From contig JAOTOM010005180.1 in assembly GCA_034440615.1 (NCBI GenBank), forward strand, positions 1,076,501-1,140,500: a stretch of DNA of 64,000 nucleotides. The letters run 5' to 3'. Below are positions 1-12,132 of this stretch, piece by piece. The notes under the pieces are model-generated. The model was not told the origin of the DNA. It saw nothing but the letters and a program-made list of their open reading frames with translations, and ran no database searches. A program made the position numbers and the translations under genes. The DNA is from Ashinkailepas kermadecensis (Eukaryota > Arthropoda > Thecostraca > Neolepadidae). Numbering within the stretch: position 1 is the stretch's first letter; every line of letters begins with the position of its first letter.

Positions 1-186
1 TCCAATGTATGTCAGGTTGAGGTATGTAGGCATCAATTTCGTTGTGTTCTGCTTGGTAAATATCTTTAAATATGCTTCATTGATGCCGCCGGGGTGAAGC
101 TTGCAGTTTAGTGCTGAACGGAGAAGCTGATATCAAAGTGGTTCCACAATGCCTCCGACAGAATACCGGTCAGCAGAAAAACGTTC
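1..186. other. Intergenic, nothing recognised
   Basis: I see no gene, repeat family or RNA in this stretch. Confidence 0.5.
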
Positions 187-347
187 TGGTTGGTTGGTTA
201 TTGGTTTTACGACACGTCGACTGTTGAGTCATGTAGCGTCGCCAATCTCTCACGCCGATTGGTTGCGGGCGAAGAGTAGCGACAGGTGAGACTCGAACCC
301 ACAACCTTTCGATTGTGAGACAAGCATCTTACCCCTAGACCACTCGT
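187..347 (-). mobile_element. tRNA-derived SINE, copy 1
   Basis: Read on the minus strand this begins ACGAGTGGTCTAGGGGTAAG, which resembles a Pol III A box region. It continues with a B box-like GGGTTCGAGTCTC, a tRNA-unrelated body (CCAATCGGCGTGAGAGATTGG) and a tail of CCAATAACCAACCAACC. Three other copies lie at 55390-55546, 56792-56950 and 62737-62900, so it is a dispersed family. The anticodon-arm segment CTCACAATCGAAAG is reminiscent of tRNA-Val, but that assignment is only by eye. A clear target duplication was not found for this copy. Confidence 0.75.
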
Positions 348-558
348 GTTGATAGAAAAATCCGCAGTGAGGAGCTTGAGGAACTGGTTAGTGCGACGGT
401 ATCTGTTAAGGACGACTCTGATCTGACTGATGACGAAATGCACTTGTTCTGTCAGATAGTGATAAAATACAGTTGCTCAATGAATCGGTTGCTGAGATCA
501 GGTGCATTTGGCAAAGCGAGAGCGATCGTCTGCTGGGTAGCGGGGGAACGTCAGCTGT

Positions 559-757
559 ATGTTGGCATGGGCGTTCAACTCCCAAGCCGACAGCGGGCAG
601 CTGGCGTCCCGACAGCGGCCCGACATCGACCCCACGTTGGATGCATGTCGGCTGGGTGCCGGCTGCATGTTGGCGTGGGCGGACATTCCACTGCCCAGTC
701 GACAACGGGCAGCTAGCGTCCCGAAAGCGGCCCGATGTCGGGCTGCTGTCGGTGCAT
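559..757. repeat. 108 bp imperfect tandem pair
   Basis: Two GC-rich copies start at 559 and 667 (ATGTTGGCATGGGC and ATGTTGGCGTGGGC). Each carries a CGGGCAGCTGGCGTCCCGA-like core. All six frames through it give arginine/proline-rich shadow ORFs with no recognisable domain. Confidence 0.7.
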
Positions 758-965
758 TCACTAGGCGCGCCTTTTCCTTCCGAGGAGCGCCTCTGGCTTA
801 AAAGTTCAGGGGGGATACACTGGAGCCTTCTCGAAGGGGCGCCTTTCCTTCCAAGTGAGTACATTTTCCTCTCAGAAGGGCGCCTCTGGCTGAAAAGTAC
901 GAGGGGGTCCACATTCCATGGAAGGGGAAGCGGGGCACATGCCCCCCGGTGCCCCTTTGTATTGG
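758..965. mobile_element. GC-rich MITE fragment (CACATGCCCCC family)
   Basis: It contains the family blocks CCTTCCGAGGAGCGCCTCTGG, a lysine-like AAAAGTTCAGGGGG segment and GGGGCACATGCCCCC near the right end. The same blocks recur at 28745-29250, 29534-29825, 36635-36965, 44680-44790, 48325-48430 and 53325-53841. The better-preserved relatives have CAGNGGCGNATCCAGGA-like termini and 8 bp target duplications, so this is probably a worn hAT-type MITE. Exact ends are not resolved here. Confidence 0.55.
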
Positions 966-1129
966 CTTAAGAGCTCAAGAACCACGCGCCAAAATAACTG
1001 GTCGCGTCGAATTCGGCTATTTCTCAATTGAATTAGGAAAATCAAATTTACATGAGATTTAATGTTCTGGAATATTAATTTATAAAAATGATGGGATGGT
1101 GGAGTGGCCTGGCATCCAGATAAAGGAAA

Positions 1130-2300
1130 AGTTGTTTACGTCATGTTTCCAGCTTTACTCCCCTTGAGAATGGAGATAGCGGCCAGAATGGTCAATGCTT
1201 CAGCGGAGTAGATGAAATAGTTATCCGGTAGGCGCTTGGAAAACCTAAGACCTAGTCCAATGATGCCGATGCCTTCCCTGACCTCATGTTTCGACCCATC
1301 CGTGATTGTTTTGTTTGAATCCGTGATTGTTCCGTGGTTGATTGAAGTGTTTTGTGATTGTCATCAGCGAATGTGTTGAAAGTGCCAAGAATTTCCGCCG
1401 ATGTGATAGTATATTTCTTTTCCGAGGGCAATTACTCAACCTTTGGTTGACTGTGGATCCAGAATGGCCTAATGGGCGGTCGAGCCGCAGTGGTTGGCAT
1501 TGCGAGATTAAGATCCGAGAGAGCCGTGGCAATTTTAACACCATATGGTGGAAGTTTGCGCCCAAATCGGCTCTTGTCGTATCTGCCAGGCGTAAAGCAA
1601 CGCTGTGTCGGGTGATTGTTTAATGGATTTGATTTTAATATGGTTGCGGCACAGTTGTTGTGTCCTCCTGGAGCGAACGGAGGCATGTTTGAGTATATTA
1701 GAAGACTGGCTATCGGTGTGGTGCTGAGGGCGCCTGTGGCTGCTCTGATGCAGTTGTTTTGAATTATTTCTAACTTTTTGCTCTGGTTTTCTGAAATGGT
1801 GCCAAAGATGATGGTGTTGTATTCTAGGATGGGTCGTATGATTTATTTATAGAGTCGTAGTTGTGTTTTCCTGTATCCGCCCCAGTATGTGCTTACTTGT
1901 ACACGGAGTACGTTGACGCGCCTCGCGCATCTCTTCGAAATTGAAGAGTTCCTTATCCCTAAGAACTTGGAACTTTTCTACTGTTCGATGGATTTGCCGT
2001 CGGTTTTAGGCAGTGTTGCGGGTGTGTGACAGAGACGACTGCGTGTGACTGTGGCCGATTTTTGTCTGCGGACATGGTGAAGCCCCACGTTTTGCACCAC
2101 TTTGCGATGCGGCCTAGTTGTTTAAATGGTTGTTCCAGCTTTCAAGAAGCATTGTGCTGTTGTCCAAATGGCTATGTCGTCCGCGAAAAGTGAATATTGA
2201 AGTGCCGTGTCGTTGTGATTAGCAAGTGTGTTGTTAATCATGATGAGGAAGAGGCTCGGTGAGAGCACGCTCCCGTCTGATATTCTGCAGCAGTGGGCTG
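1130..2300 (-). pseudogene. LINE relic with RT and RNase H (I/R1-like)
   Basis: On the minus strand, from 2300 downward, a degenerate non-LTR reverse transcriptase can be followed. The block around GSVLSPSLFLIMIN corresponds to RT motif B, and SLFADDIAIW contains an intact FADD catalytic box. A thumb-like stretch with KFLGI follows, then RPILEYNTIIFGT and QNNCIRAATGA. Downstream the start of an RNase H domain is visible as TDGSKHE, then YSAEALTILAAI, which would hold the first Asp and the Glu of the RNase H active site. Stops and frameshifts interrupt the frame repeatedly, and the endonuclease and first ORF are absent, so it is a 5'-truncated, dead copy. RNase H after RT points to the I/R1/LOA group rather than CR1. 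The exact clade is not established. Confidence 0.7.
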
Positions 2301-4933
2301 AGTTTAGTGCCCAATGACTAGTGCGTGCGCACGACGCCAGGTGGCAGCAAGCACACCTAGGCGGCAGCACCTTCCTTCATAGGTGGAATGATTCATCCTT
2401 CACCTTCCTTCCTTCCACCCACCTTCTTGGCATACCCCGAGCATACTGCAGTTTCGTAGCAGGCGCTCAGGCGAACGCCCTAATGTGTGGTGCAGTTCAA
2501 CATCAGTCAGAAGTATAAAAATCGTAGACGCTGGCGGCAGACACCATTAGCACGGAACATCAATCCAGGGCAGACACCAGGTGACTCGCAGGAAAGGTGC
2601 TTGCTATTGCACAGGTGATTGCAATGAATAACTAGCATATTTTGTTTTCTAAGCAAAGAGCAAACGCTTTAGTGACGCGAACTTTCGCGGAAGTTTTGAA
2701 CAGCAATTAATACCAGGCAAATTCAGTATACGTGCCAATGATAAGATTGCTAAATGTTGGCTAGCCAACCCACGTTTGAGGGAGATAAACTTTCCTCACT
2801 CTCCGCTGCAGCATTTGGAATGGGAAGGGCAGTTCAGCAGCATGCTCATAGTCACACTATACACATCGGTCGGCAGCAAAACGGAGTCCGGGCATGACCC
2901 CCAGACTCGTCCACAAGCAGTCGAAATGATGGGATGGATGATTGCATGCTGGTGAACCGGAACGAATTTTTCTAGCGCAAGACCAGCAAACTAACACGAC
3001 ACTAAATCCAGCCAAAGTAGCGGTGCAGATCCGCTCGACGAAAGCTGCGGCGTTTTGAACAATGCCTTCATAAACATACCACGTCAATCTGCCTCCCTTC
3101 GCAAGTTACCAGCCAGCGTAGCCGCCGCAGCCCACTGTCCTGAACTTCTGAAATTTGAGTGTATATGAGCACTCCATAACAATTACTTTGACACTTCTCT
3201 TTTTGGCACTAGGTACCATTTTTGCTCTTTTAGTCCAGATTGAGTGAGCTTTGAGTCTTTAAAACGTGGTTGGCCTCTGGCATCATCACTGGTAAAGGTA
3301 GCAGGTAGAATGCTGACATCATCACCATCATCGAACCATCAAGTTATATAAAGTTACTCATTGCTAGGCACAATCCATATATGTTTGCACTTTTCTGCAT
3401 CCGTCGTTACATCATCCCTCTCCCTTCCACTTTACAAAAAGTTAATTCCAGGGCCCTGTTCAAGCCAATCATTGTTCGTGAAAATACCACTACATCGCAA
3501 CTGGCAAATTATACGACTCACCTTGATTATGAACCCGGACAACAGAGGTTCGCAGACTGTTCCCAAAGCCATCAATCAGTCAAGTACGCACCTGTGCGGG
3601 CGGCACACTGCATACATGTGAAGCGAATGAGCTCAAACATTTCAATGATCATCATTAACCTCTGTTAACATTACTATTATTATGATTACCGTCATTTTTA
3701 ACATCATCAGTATTATTATTGTTATTGCCCATGGGAACGCACTAGACAAAGTCCTTTCAAAAAGTTGGAGCACCTCCCCAGCTACGCGCGAACATCTCCG
3801 AGGCCTAAAATGAAGCAATGTTCATGCGAAGAACTTAATATATTGACAGCGGCACTTTGTACAAGCAATGTATCACAGACAAACCAATTAGAACGATAGA
3901 TCCCAATACGAAGTGGGCATACAGCGATACAATGGAAAAGATGCCGACTATTGCTGTCAATTATAATGAGGATTATGGTGCACTAACATGCACAATGTCA
4001 AACAGAACCCTGGTGAAACAAATCGATTTCATGAACTACTCATTGTTAACCGAACATTGTGTCAAGCAGCGCGAGCTCGGTTGCAATAATGCTACACTGA
4101 CTAGAGGCAAGGGCCATTGGACGGCACACCTACCCAGCTGCGCGAACAGCGTACGCACGCACTGTCTATCACGGGACATTCCCAGAGCAAGATGGTCCAG
4201 AAGAGGACGACGCTTGTACTGACGCAACGCGTCGTGGTGGTCGTTGCGATGGAAGAGTCCAACCGCCGGTGATTGGCGGGCATGTGTCGGCTATACTACC
4301 GGCCAAAACGACGGGGCAACGCCACAACAAACACGCCCGCATGAGCACACGCACACGCACACGCACACGTGAGGGATCATTATGGAATTTGCGCCCGAGG
4401 TGCGTATCGCGGTCAGCGGTTGCACGCGTCGACAGGCAGCATCACCCCTCCAGCACAGCTGCAGTAGAGCTCCGAGGGTGGGGCCTGGGTGGGGAAGCGA
4501 CCACCTCTGGTCCCAGAACATGTCGTTTTCGTTACAGGAGGCACGCTCCATACGCCAAAATGATGGCGGCCGGTCAATGATTCGCCATGCATTCAACGTC
4601 CGGTGACAACTGATATGACAGCGGTGCCAAGTTCAGCGGCAGACAGACGCTCTGCGTCGAGAAACGAATTCACAGGGCTACCTCGGCAATCCCTGAACTC
4701 TCTTCCCAACGAAGAGATCACAGTCATCTTCGCCGGGGCGATACGCGACAGAAGGTCGCATCTCCTAGCCAGCCCTCCAATTAGGAGCCCCACGGAGAGC
4801 ATACTGTGAAGCTGCGCTCCTCAGCGCTCCGACTGACCGTCGGTTCGATATGCGCGTTCACTCAACACATTCTGCCACCAATGGCACAACTAACCGTCCC
4901 AGAAGCACCGAACGCGCTTCCGGGCAGACCACA
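2301..4933. other. Long stretch without a recognised gene
   Basis: Several ORFs of 60-120 codons occur, but none shows a domain, splice context or repeat identity that I can name. A short CACACG microsatellite lies at about 4345-4370. The last 130 bases adjoin the 3' end of the minus-strand exon and may include its untranslated region. Confidence 0.4.
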
Positions 4934-5629
4934 TCAGTGATACTCCACGCTGAGATCCTCGATCCTCCGACTGATCACCTCGACGTCGGGACCGCCGGCG
5001 GCGGCGGCCGCCGCAGCAGCGTCCGTCCCGCTCTCGGCCGGCTCCCCCAGCTTCAGATTCTCCATGCTGAGCGAGCGCACCAGCGCGCCGGCGGCGGCGT
5101 CCCCGGGCGCCGTCGCCGGCTCGGGACCGACGGGTCGCGCCGGTCCGGCGGCCAGCGCCAGCGGCTGCTGCTGGCTCCAGCTGGAAGTGCGCGCGCGGCC
5201 GCCGCTGCGCTGCCGGCTGCGCTCCGACTCGTACGGCCGCGCGCGGTGCGCCTTGGCGACGACCGGCCGCAGCGGGCCGGAGCCCACGCTGCTCACGTAA
5301 TCCCAGTTGATGTAGAGCGTGTTGAACGTGTGCCGCTCCTCCTGCAGAAGCTGCTCGCCACCGCCGCCGCCGTCCAGTCGGATGCGGCTCATCTGGTCGG
5401 CGATCTGCGCCGAGCTGGACGGCGCCGGGTCGGCCGGCTCGGAGGCGGCCGGCGCCAGCTGCCGCTGCAGCGCCGATATGGTGTAGCGCCGGCGGCGGCG
5501 GTGGGTCTCCGCCTGGTGCTGTCGCCGACTGGCCGGCACCGCCGCCAGCATGCCCAGCTCGTCCAGAGCGCGGTCCAGCGGCGGCACTCCCGACTCCGGG
5601 CAGCGGAAACACTCGGACGAGCCCGACAT
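4934..5629 (-). CDS. Terminal coding exon, unidentified protein
   Basis: The minus strand has an open frame of about 231 codons that ends in TGA at 4934-4936. I place the exon start at 5629, because the minus strand reads CCGTCAG before ATGTCGGGC, a usable 3' splice acceptor. The bases above it (from about 5659) are a MITE and so cannot be ancestral coding sequence. The product is Ser/Pro/Ala/Arg-rich and probably disordered. Visible features are a CFRCPESG motif, a basic HRRRRRYTISALQRQ segment, a less biased TFNTLYINWDYVSSVG block, an SLSMENLKLGEP segment, an Ala8 run, and the C-terminal ISRRIEDLSVEYH. GC content is far above that of the flanks, as in the PWP2 exons. The other long frames over the same bases (both strands) are low-complexity shadows. 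I do not recognise the family. It could be the cytoplasmic tail or C-terminus of a larger multi-exon protein whose other exons lie beyond 5.7 kb. Confidence 0.5.
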   Translation of the reverse strand: MSGSSECFRCPESGVPPLDRALDELGMLAAVPASRRQHQAETHRRRRRYTISALQRQLAPAASEPADPAPSSSAQIADQMSRIRLDGGGGGEQLLQEERHTFNTLYINWDYVSSVGSGPLRPVVAKAHRARPYESERSRQRSGGRARTSSWSQQQPLALAAGPARPVGPEPATAPGDAAAGALVRSLSMENLKLGEPAESGTDAAAAAAAAGGPDVEVISRRIEDLSVEYH

Positions 5630-5658
5630 CTGACGGTACACAGGGCAATTTAAACAGA

Positions 5659-6151
5659 TTGTGCACCAGTGATAAATTATTCGTGAAACAGGGTGGAATA
5701 TACCACTTTCTGAACACCCAATCGACATCCTTCTCCAAGAAGTATCGACATCCTGCTCCTTGATCCGTGCTTATGAAGTCTTCGTGTTTCCTTTCTAACA
5801 CTATCTCGCTTATAAGTATCATGTTCATGCTCTCGATAAGGAGTGATGATACACGAACATTTCGCAACGCAATTTCAGGTAAAGGGGATACATATGATGT
5901 GATATGGCATACAATACCAGTTTATAGCAGAGACATTATTCTTCCTATCCCGAATATAGCTTTTCCTAACTTATGAATATCAAAACAAAGGATAAAGGTA
6001 CAGCCATTATTGCCTAAACCATTGGCTCAAATTTTAGTCTGAATCACATCAAAATCATTTTAAAGGACACTAATTTCATGGCAAATTTCGACATCCTACT
6101 GTGCTCGTTTCGACATCTCACACCTAACGAAAAACCATTATTTTAATCCTG
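5659..6151 (+). mobile_element. TIR element (MITE) copy A, left-truncated
   Basis: It is homologous to copy B at 12133-12700 from GATAAATTATTCGTGAAA onward. It ends with the terminal sequence CTCGTTTCGACATCTCACACC, then AACGAAAAACCATTATTTTAATCCTG. The first ~80 bp, including the left terminal repeat, are missing. It lies in what I infer to be the last intron of the minus-strand gene, starting about 30 bp upstream of the acceptor. Confidence 0.75.
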
Positions 6152-6919
6152 TTGTGCACACAGATCCAGAACCGCTCACTTTTAATACTGAAATTCATAG
6201 GCCAGCAAAATTGTGCTAGAAGTTGGTAGGATGAGTTTGGGAAACGCAATGTTCGCATTGCGAACACTTCTGATGCAAGAAGTCCAAAACAAACGCGATA
6301 TGAAATGAATATTATACAATACAAAATATATGCTATACCACGCACTGTCACATTAATCAGATATGACATATTCATCATATGAAGCATCCAGTCTTATTGT
6401 TGATTGGGTGGTTTACGACGCACTTTGTGCACGACCACGGCCAATGGCGTCGCCCACACTGTCTCGGATCCAAAAAGTCATCAACTATCCAGTCAAATTA
6501 ATTTTCGGACGCAAGCAATCTGATCGCAGCGCGCGGATCGGCGGCCAAACCCGGCTGATTGGCGCGCTCAAGTGGCACCTGTGCAGAGGAGCCGTAAGCT
6601 GATGGGTGGTGTAAGGCGCCTTCGGCGGCATATGTTGCATGATGTGTGTACTTGGCCGTTCTTGGTGTTTTTGTGTTCTTTCCAGCCCACCGATGTTTTG
6701 ACGATGGACCAGACTAGCCACGAGTATATTGTGGATGGTGCAAAGTACATGTGCAGTCTATGTCTATGTTCGGCAGATGACTAATTGTTCACATGTTTTA
6801 GCAGTACAACAGCCCATCAGATGATGAATGGACAGCCCATGCCAGTGGTATTCTTCAGCATGAAGCTGAACCAGCCCAGCAGAAATTATCAGCATACGAT
6901 CGCTAGCGTCTGGCTGCAC
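6152..6919. other. Unassigned segment between two inward-facing MITE ends
   Basis: It is bounded by the right end of copy A (6151) and an inverted right-type end at 6920. A GC-richer patch at about 6520-6620 has no recognised coding content. Confidence 0.4.
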
Positions 6920-6985
6920 CAGTGCTAAAATAATGGTTTTTTGTTAGGTGTGAGATGTCGAAACGAGTTCAGCAGAATGTCGAAA
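6920..6985 (-). mobile_element. TIR element end, copy C (inverted)
   Basis: CAGTGCTAAAATAATGG followed by GTTAGGTGTGAGATGTCGAA and ACGAG is the reverse complement of the right terminus of copies A and B. Homology continues through AGAATGTCGAAATT and then fades, so this is a fragment. Confidence 0.65.
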
Positions 6986-7984
6986 TTGATTGAAATATAA
7001 TGACCAGTTAGAACTAGAAAAGACATTCCAGTTGTTATAAAATCGATATCTAGGTTACCAAGGACATCCTTACATGTGAGGCCAACATAGGTCAAATGTG
7101 CATATGTCTGTTTTCAGACACAATACCAGGTCATATAGTAATGACATCACAAACTCGATCACAAGTGCTGCTTTTCCTGCCTGAAATGGTTGATTGTTGT
7201 CACTTGATACAATCTAACCAAATTATACTGGCAGGTCAATTCAGCTGTAAATATTATAGATACATGAATGTCTACCACATGAGCTCAGGTAAGTCCTACC
7301 GGATCATAATGATCGGATATGTTTCACTGAAATATAATAAATGCTTAGAACTGAAAATGCAAGCACAATTGGAAAATAAATAGCTCTTGTCAAACATTTT
7401 TACATGCCAATTCACAATAGTTGAATTATTAATATGCCTGTGTTCAGACAAAGGGTTTAATAATTGCACATAGCATCAGTGTAGGATTTCCATATTTTTT
7501 TCTTGGTAGTGGAGTACATAATTTTTAACTGGAGTACAAAATGTTGAGCTGGAATACAAAAATAGCAATGCACTTGCCGACAATTAACCTTGTTTTAATG
7601 GGGCTGAAAACCAATGTTAGCATTGTTGTATGCATAAACATCTTGGCAAACATCCATGTCCAAAATTTTGCTGCAGTAAAAAAATGAAGAGTTGTCCATA
7701 ATTAGGTAGCATTGCTTTAATGGAATTACAAATCAATGTTAGCATTTCATGCTGTTACATGCTCAACAATTACACGTTTTACCACACCAGACTTTTACAT
7801 GGGACACAAGTAAGACTCACTGGGCAATAATGTAGTGCATCATGCCTTGAACCCTTTTAAAAATGGGAATAACTTGTGAGGTTTTCTAACTATCAGGAAG
7901 ACTTCCAGTAGAAAGATGAGTTTAAAATGATGAAAATGGTTTTACAAGCTCCTCACAGCAAGATACAATTAACTGGGGGCGGAC
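6986..7984. other. AT-rich stretch, nothing recognised
   Basis: No gene, domain or known repeat is seen. The longest ORFs are under 100 codons and have no recognisable motif. Confidence 0.4.
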
Positions 7985-8095
7985 CCCATCAGTGGACCCT
8001 GGGAGGGATGACGGGCACCACGAGGAATCGAAACCCATGACAACCGCCGAGCCAAGGCTTTACACCATTCCACCTTCACCACCAACCTCTGCACC
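7985..8095 (-). mobile_element. Possible second tRNA-like SINE family
   Basis: The minus strand reads GGGTTTCGATTCCTCGTGG, which has a B box-like core, followed by CGTCATCCCTCCCAGGG. A related arrangement (GGGATTCGATTCCCAGCGATG then CTTCCTGCCAGGG) is at 54005-54140 on the plus strand. Similarity is partial and no poly-A or target duplication was defined. Confidence 0.3.
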
Positions 8096-9655
8096 AGGCA
8101 AACAAAACCTTCTGGCTGATCTATTTACAACAGGGGAGAAAAACCAGGCGTGGCAAACACGACAGCCAACCCCTACTTCTCTGAACAATGGTCTCTATCG
8201 TGCGCCACTTCCTGCCACACTCGCCAGTGTGATCCAAACTTATGGAAATACGACTTCACATCTCATGATGACAATCGACAGAGAGTGAAACCGAATGGGC
8301 ACACTTAGCTATCACTGCCAGTACACATTTGGGTACCCACACCACAAACCTAAAAAATAATCAACCCACAAACACTCACCAACTCCATCAGCCCGTCCCT
8401 CCCAACAGTTGTCAAAGATGTACTGGAAAATAGAGCCGGGTCTGATTCGCTTACCCCAGCGGTAAAACTACGGCGGATTACCGGGCCGGCAACAGATGGG
8501 TCGGAGTAAAATCGGAACAGGTATTACAGACCCTTCACCGACACTGATGAACTCCAAATGCAGTTATATTTCAAGGCGCACAATTTATCTTAGCACAGAT
8601 TTCAAAAATATTATTGAACAGTCATTCATAAGTTCACAAATGGCATTGGTTTCTTGGTGTTGTCACCTCGGAGAACTTCATTGCTCCAAAGCCACTTTGA
8701 GGAAATATAAAGTGACTTTTTTGCATTGAACGGGCTCATGGTGTCTAAAAAGTTGTCTCTTTAACAAAATGACCTTCGATTGCGCATTCAAAGCATCTTA
8801 ATTGCCAAACGGGGCCTGAAATATTTACTCCGGCGATACCAAGTACCGCCAGTTTTGCCAACTAGGGATATTTGCCCATGACTCAGAATAATAAATATTG
8901 AATAAATGTTGATTAATATAAATGCATAATATATAACAATAAATATTGATAAATATTGAATAAATATTGAATAAATATTGAATACATATTTAATTAAATA
9001 TTAACGATATAGTGACACAAAATAGGATCTTCTCACATGACGTCACATGCCGCCAGTTGTAACTGGCCAGCGGAGACGTTTTTAGCGCAACACCGAGAAA
9101 CATGTCTTGGTATGGCATGCTATACAGGCTGTACGCGTTTCAAAGTTTTGTTATGGTCGACAGGGGTTGTTGGTGAGTGGGCGCATACGGACTGCTGAAA
9201 CTGCTAGTTGTTTTCAGGTATGGACTTAGAGTGGTAGAACTCAACCAAACAATGTTGTTCTTCCTTTTCCCTTCTGGAGTACAAAATATTTCATTTTGTC
9301 CAGTCACAATCCTGGAGTACAAAATTTATTGGTATGCATAACACCAACAAACGCCAGTTTTTCCAACACTGCATAGCATGCTACATAATAGCAGACATAA
9401 ATGGCAGTTATCTCTTCCAGGTGCTGAGAAATAAAATGTCAAAACAGACACCTGGTGACAACTGCGATCACTGTGTGAAGGAGACACAGCAAGAATATTG
9501 GAATATGTGATTGTGAGTGTCTGGAGGATGAATAGCCAAACAGCCGGAGATGTGTTGCATGGTGATAGTTCGGAAATTACAAGTTCATGGGTCCTGTGAG
9601 AGTATAAATCCCATTAAAGCTTTCAGAATATGAGCAGACATATGTGTGATATGCA
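8096..9655. other. No recognised gene; contains AT-rich repeat
   Basis: Apart from the AT-rich tandem block at 8888-8990, only short uninterpretable ORFs are present. Confidence 0.4.
8888..8990. repeat. AT-rich ~11 bp tandem repeat
   Basis: The unit AATAAATATTG recurs with small variation, ending in a run of four near-perfect copies. Confidence 0.75.
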
Positions 9656-9659
9656 TTGA

Positions 9660-12120
9660 CATATCATCACCAATGTCCCGGATATTGAGTCGGCCATTCA
9701 GCTGCCGCTCGTACCGATTGCTGACCATCTGACAATAATTGTGCGCGTGCCCTACCGCGGGCTGCGGTGTCGCCGGGCGTCCTTCACCTATCGCCCCTGG
9801 CGCAAGATTAACTGGGACGCCTTGTGCCTTCATTTCTTGCAGGCGGACTGGAGCAGTATGTACCGGGCAGCGGGGGTGGACGCGAAACTAAAGGAGTTCA
9901 TGCACTTGTGGCATGTGGCGGTGAACGTGTATTGTCCCCTCAAGACCGTCCACCCCCGCCGGGCATGTTGCCCGTGGGTAGATGACAGTCCGTACCTGCT
10001 GCAGCTCATGCGTGACCGTGACCAGGCTTTTCAGTCTTGGCGGAGCTATCGCACGGATTATTACTTGGTAGCTTATCGGAGGCTGCGAAACCGTGTGAAA
10101 TGTGCGTTTGCAAAAGCCAGGCGTGACTTTGTGTGTGCGCAAATGCTGACAGACGGTGCCAATTTATGGCGCCACATCCGGGACTTTGCGCTCCGACCGG
10201 CCGGGGGAGGGGAGGGGGCCGTGAGGGGCCTGGCAGCGACGGTGGCGGACGAATTTAATCGTCACTTTGCTTCCGTGGGCTCACGCATTGCCGCCGATCT
10301 CGTTGCTGGCAACCCCGGCGTTCCACTCATCCCTCCGCGACCACCTTGTGTGACTACCACCGGCCTCCGGCTACCTTGTGCCACTTGGCCACGGCCTCCG
10401 GCTACCACCGGCCTCCGCGACCACCTTGTGTGACCCTGCCCGAACTATTCAGAGCCATATGTGAGATGTCTTCGTCGAAAGCGGTTGGCGTCGATGGCGT
10501 ACCACTGCACGCTCTCCGCAACTGTTTTCCGGTTCTCGGGCCTCACCTACTTCACATCATTAACACTTCTGTCGTCTCCTGCGTGTTCCCTACCTCGTGG
10601 AAAACTGCTTCGGTTGTTCCACTTCACAAATCTGGGCCTCGCGATGTCGCCAGTAACTTTCGTCCAATCTCTATTTTGCCAGTCTTATCCAAGTTATGTG
10701 AAAAAGTAGTATGTATCCAGCTGTCCTCATATCTAGTCACTAATCACATTCTTTCCTCCTCCCAGTATGCATACAGGCCATGCCATTCGACGGAGGACGC
10801 CCTGGTCGACGCTGTCGAGTGGATCACACGTCGTGTCGACACTGGTCACATCGCTTCGGCCATCTCAATCGACCTAAGCAAAGCATTCGACAGCGTCGAC
10901 CATGATATCCTCCTGCGGAAGCTGCAGTGGTACGGCGTCGACCCGAGGTGGTTTGACAGCTACCTTACTGACCGGCGGCAGGTGGTGAGGGGCGGCTCTT
11001 TATCCCTTCCGCTATCCCATGGTGTTCCTCAGGGATCCCTGGTTGGTCCCTTGCTGTTCAGCATCTTCATGAATGACCTGCCAGCATACCTTCCATACGG
11101 ACGTCTGGTATCATATGCCGACGACACCCAGCTGCTAGACTCTGCACATCCTGATGAATTACCCGTTCTTAAATCCCGGCAGGAGAACACCATCCTTGCT
11201 ATTCAGTCTTACTTCACATCCAACTCCTTGAAGATGAACCCCACTAAAACTACCCTACTGCTTGTTGGCACGACCCAATCCCTAAAAAAGCCACATCCTA
11301 CCAACTCAACATTGGCAGTCACGTCCTAACCCCCTCGCCATTCGTGAAGATGCTGGGAGTCATCATTGACCGCACCCTATCCTGGGAGGAGCACATATCC
11401 CACGTTGTCAAAAAGTGCAACTCCACCTTGTTCTGTCTCCACAATATCCGTCACTATCTCACACCCGAAGCACGCAAACTCCTAATTCAGTCTCACGTCT
11501 TTCCATACATCCTATACTGCCTCACTGTATGGGGCGGGGCTGCCCAATGTCACCTTGGACGAGTGCAGAAGGCGATCAATTTCGGGGTTATGATCGTCGT
11601 AGGGGCTCGTCGTCGTGATCATATCTCGCCGACAGCGGCAACGCTGGGCTGGCGCAGTGTCCGTGACCTCATCACCCACCGCGACAACATCGCCGTGTTC
11701 AGAGCCCTGAATGATCCGCGAGCCCCCGAGGCGATCCGTTCTCTGTTCCGCCGGCGGTCGGATGTCTCCCGGCGCTCCACTCGTGCGACGGTGGCTGGGG
11801 CATTGGAGCCACCGCCTTTCCGCCTCAGCATGTCACGTAGAACCTTCTCCTTCCGGGCAGCCTCGGCCTGGAACCTACTGCCGCCGGCCACTTCCGCTAC
11901 TCGGACACGGGGCGAGTTCGTCGCGATGCTGAACAACGTCTTATAAATTGACTTCACGTGTTCGGTTTTCCCCTGTATACTGTTGTCTTGCCGCTTTCAT
12001 TTTTGCTCATGTTTGTGAAATGTATCTGACTGTATTCTGACACAAACCAAATATTAATCCATTTCATGGAATCGGTTTGTTAAATCTCGCAAAAAATACA
12101 AAAAACAAAAACAAATGACA
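9660..12120 (+). pseudogene. Non-LTR retrotransposon, endonuclease-truncated and frameshifted
   Basis: The upstream end preserves only the tail of an endonuclease: in frame before 9741 one reads ITNVPDIES then PIADHLTIIV, like the SDH-box region, but a TGA interrupts it. A linker follows (9741-10433, about 230 codons). The reverse transcriptase runs 10346-11329 with motif 0 SSSKAVGVDGVP, motif A IDLSKAFDSVDHDIL, motif B HGVPQGSLVGPLLF, and an intact YADD box at 11114-11125. The thumb and C-terminal domain run 11344-11946. Three frames are needed. One shift lies in a duplicated CCACCTTGTGTGA-rich linker (10335-10430). The other lies at an A6 run near 11285, past which another frame restores homology up to KMLGVIID. 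The stop at 11944-11946 is followed by a short 3' UTR ending in an A-rich CAAAAAATAC/AAAAAC tail near 12120. The motifs suggest a CR1/L2-group element. It cannot be active. Confidence 0.85.
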
Positions 12121-12132
12121 AGCACCATTCTG

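Noticed and set aside
4850..5867. Long plus-strand ORF (267 codons) and a second minus-strand ORF (325 codons) overlapping the terminal exon
   Set aside because: They are GC-rich shadow frames. The 264-codon minus frame has the better residue variety, a splice acceptor and a plausible C-terminus.
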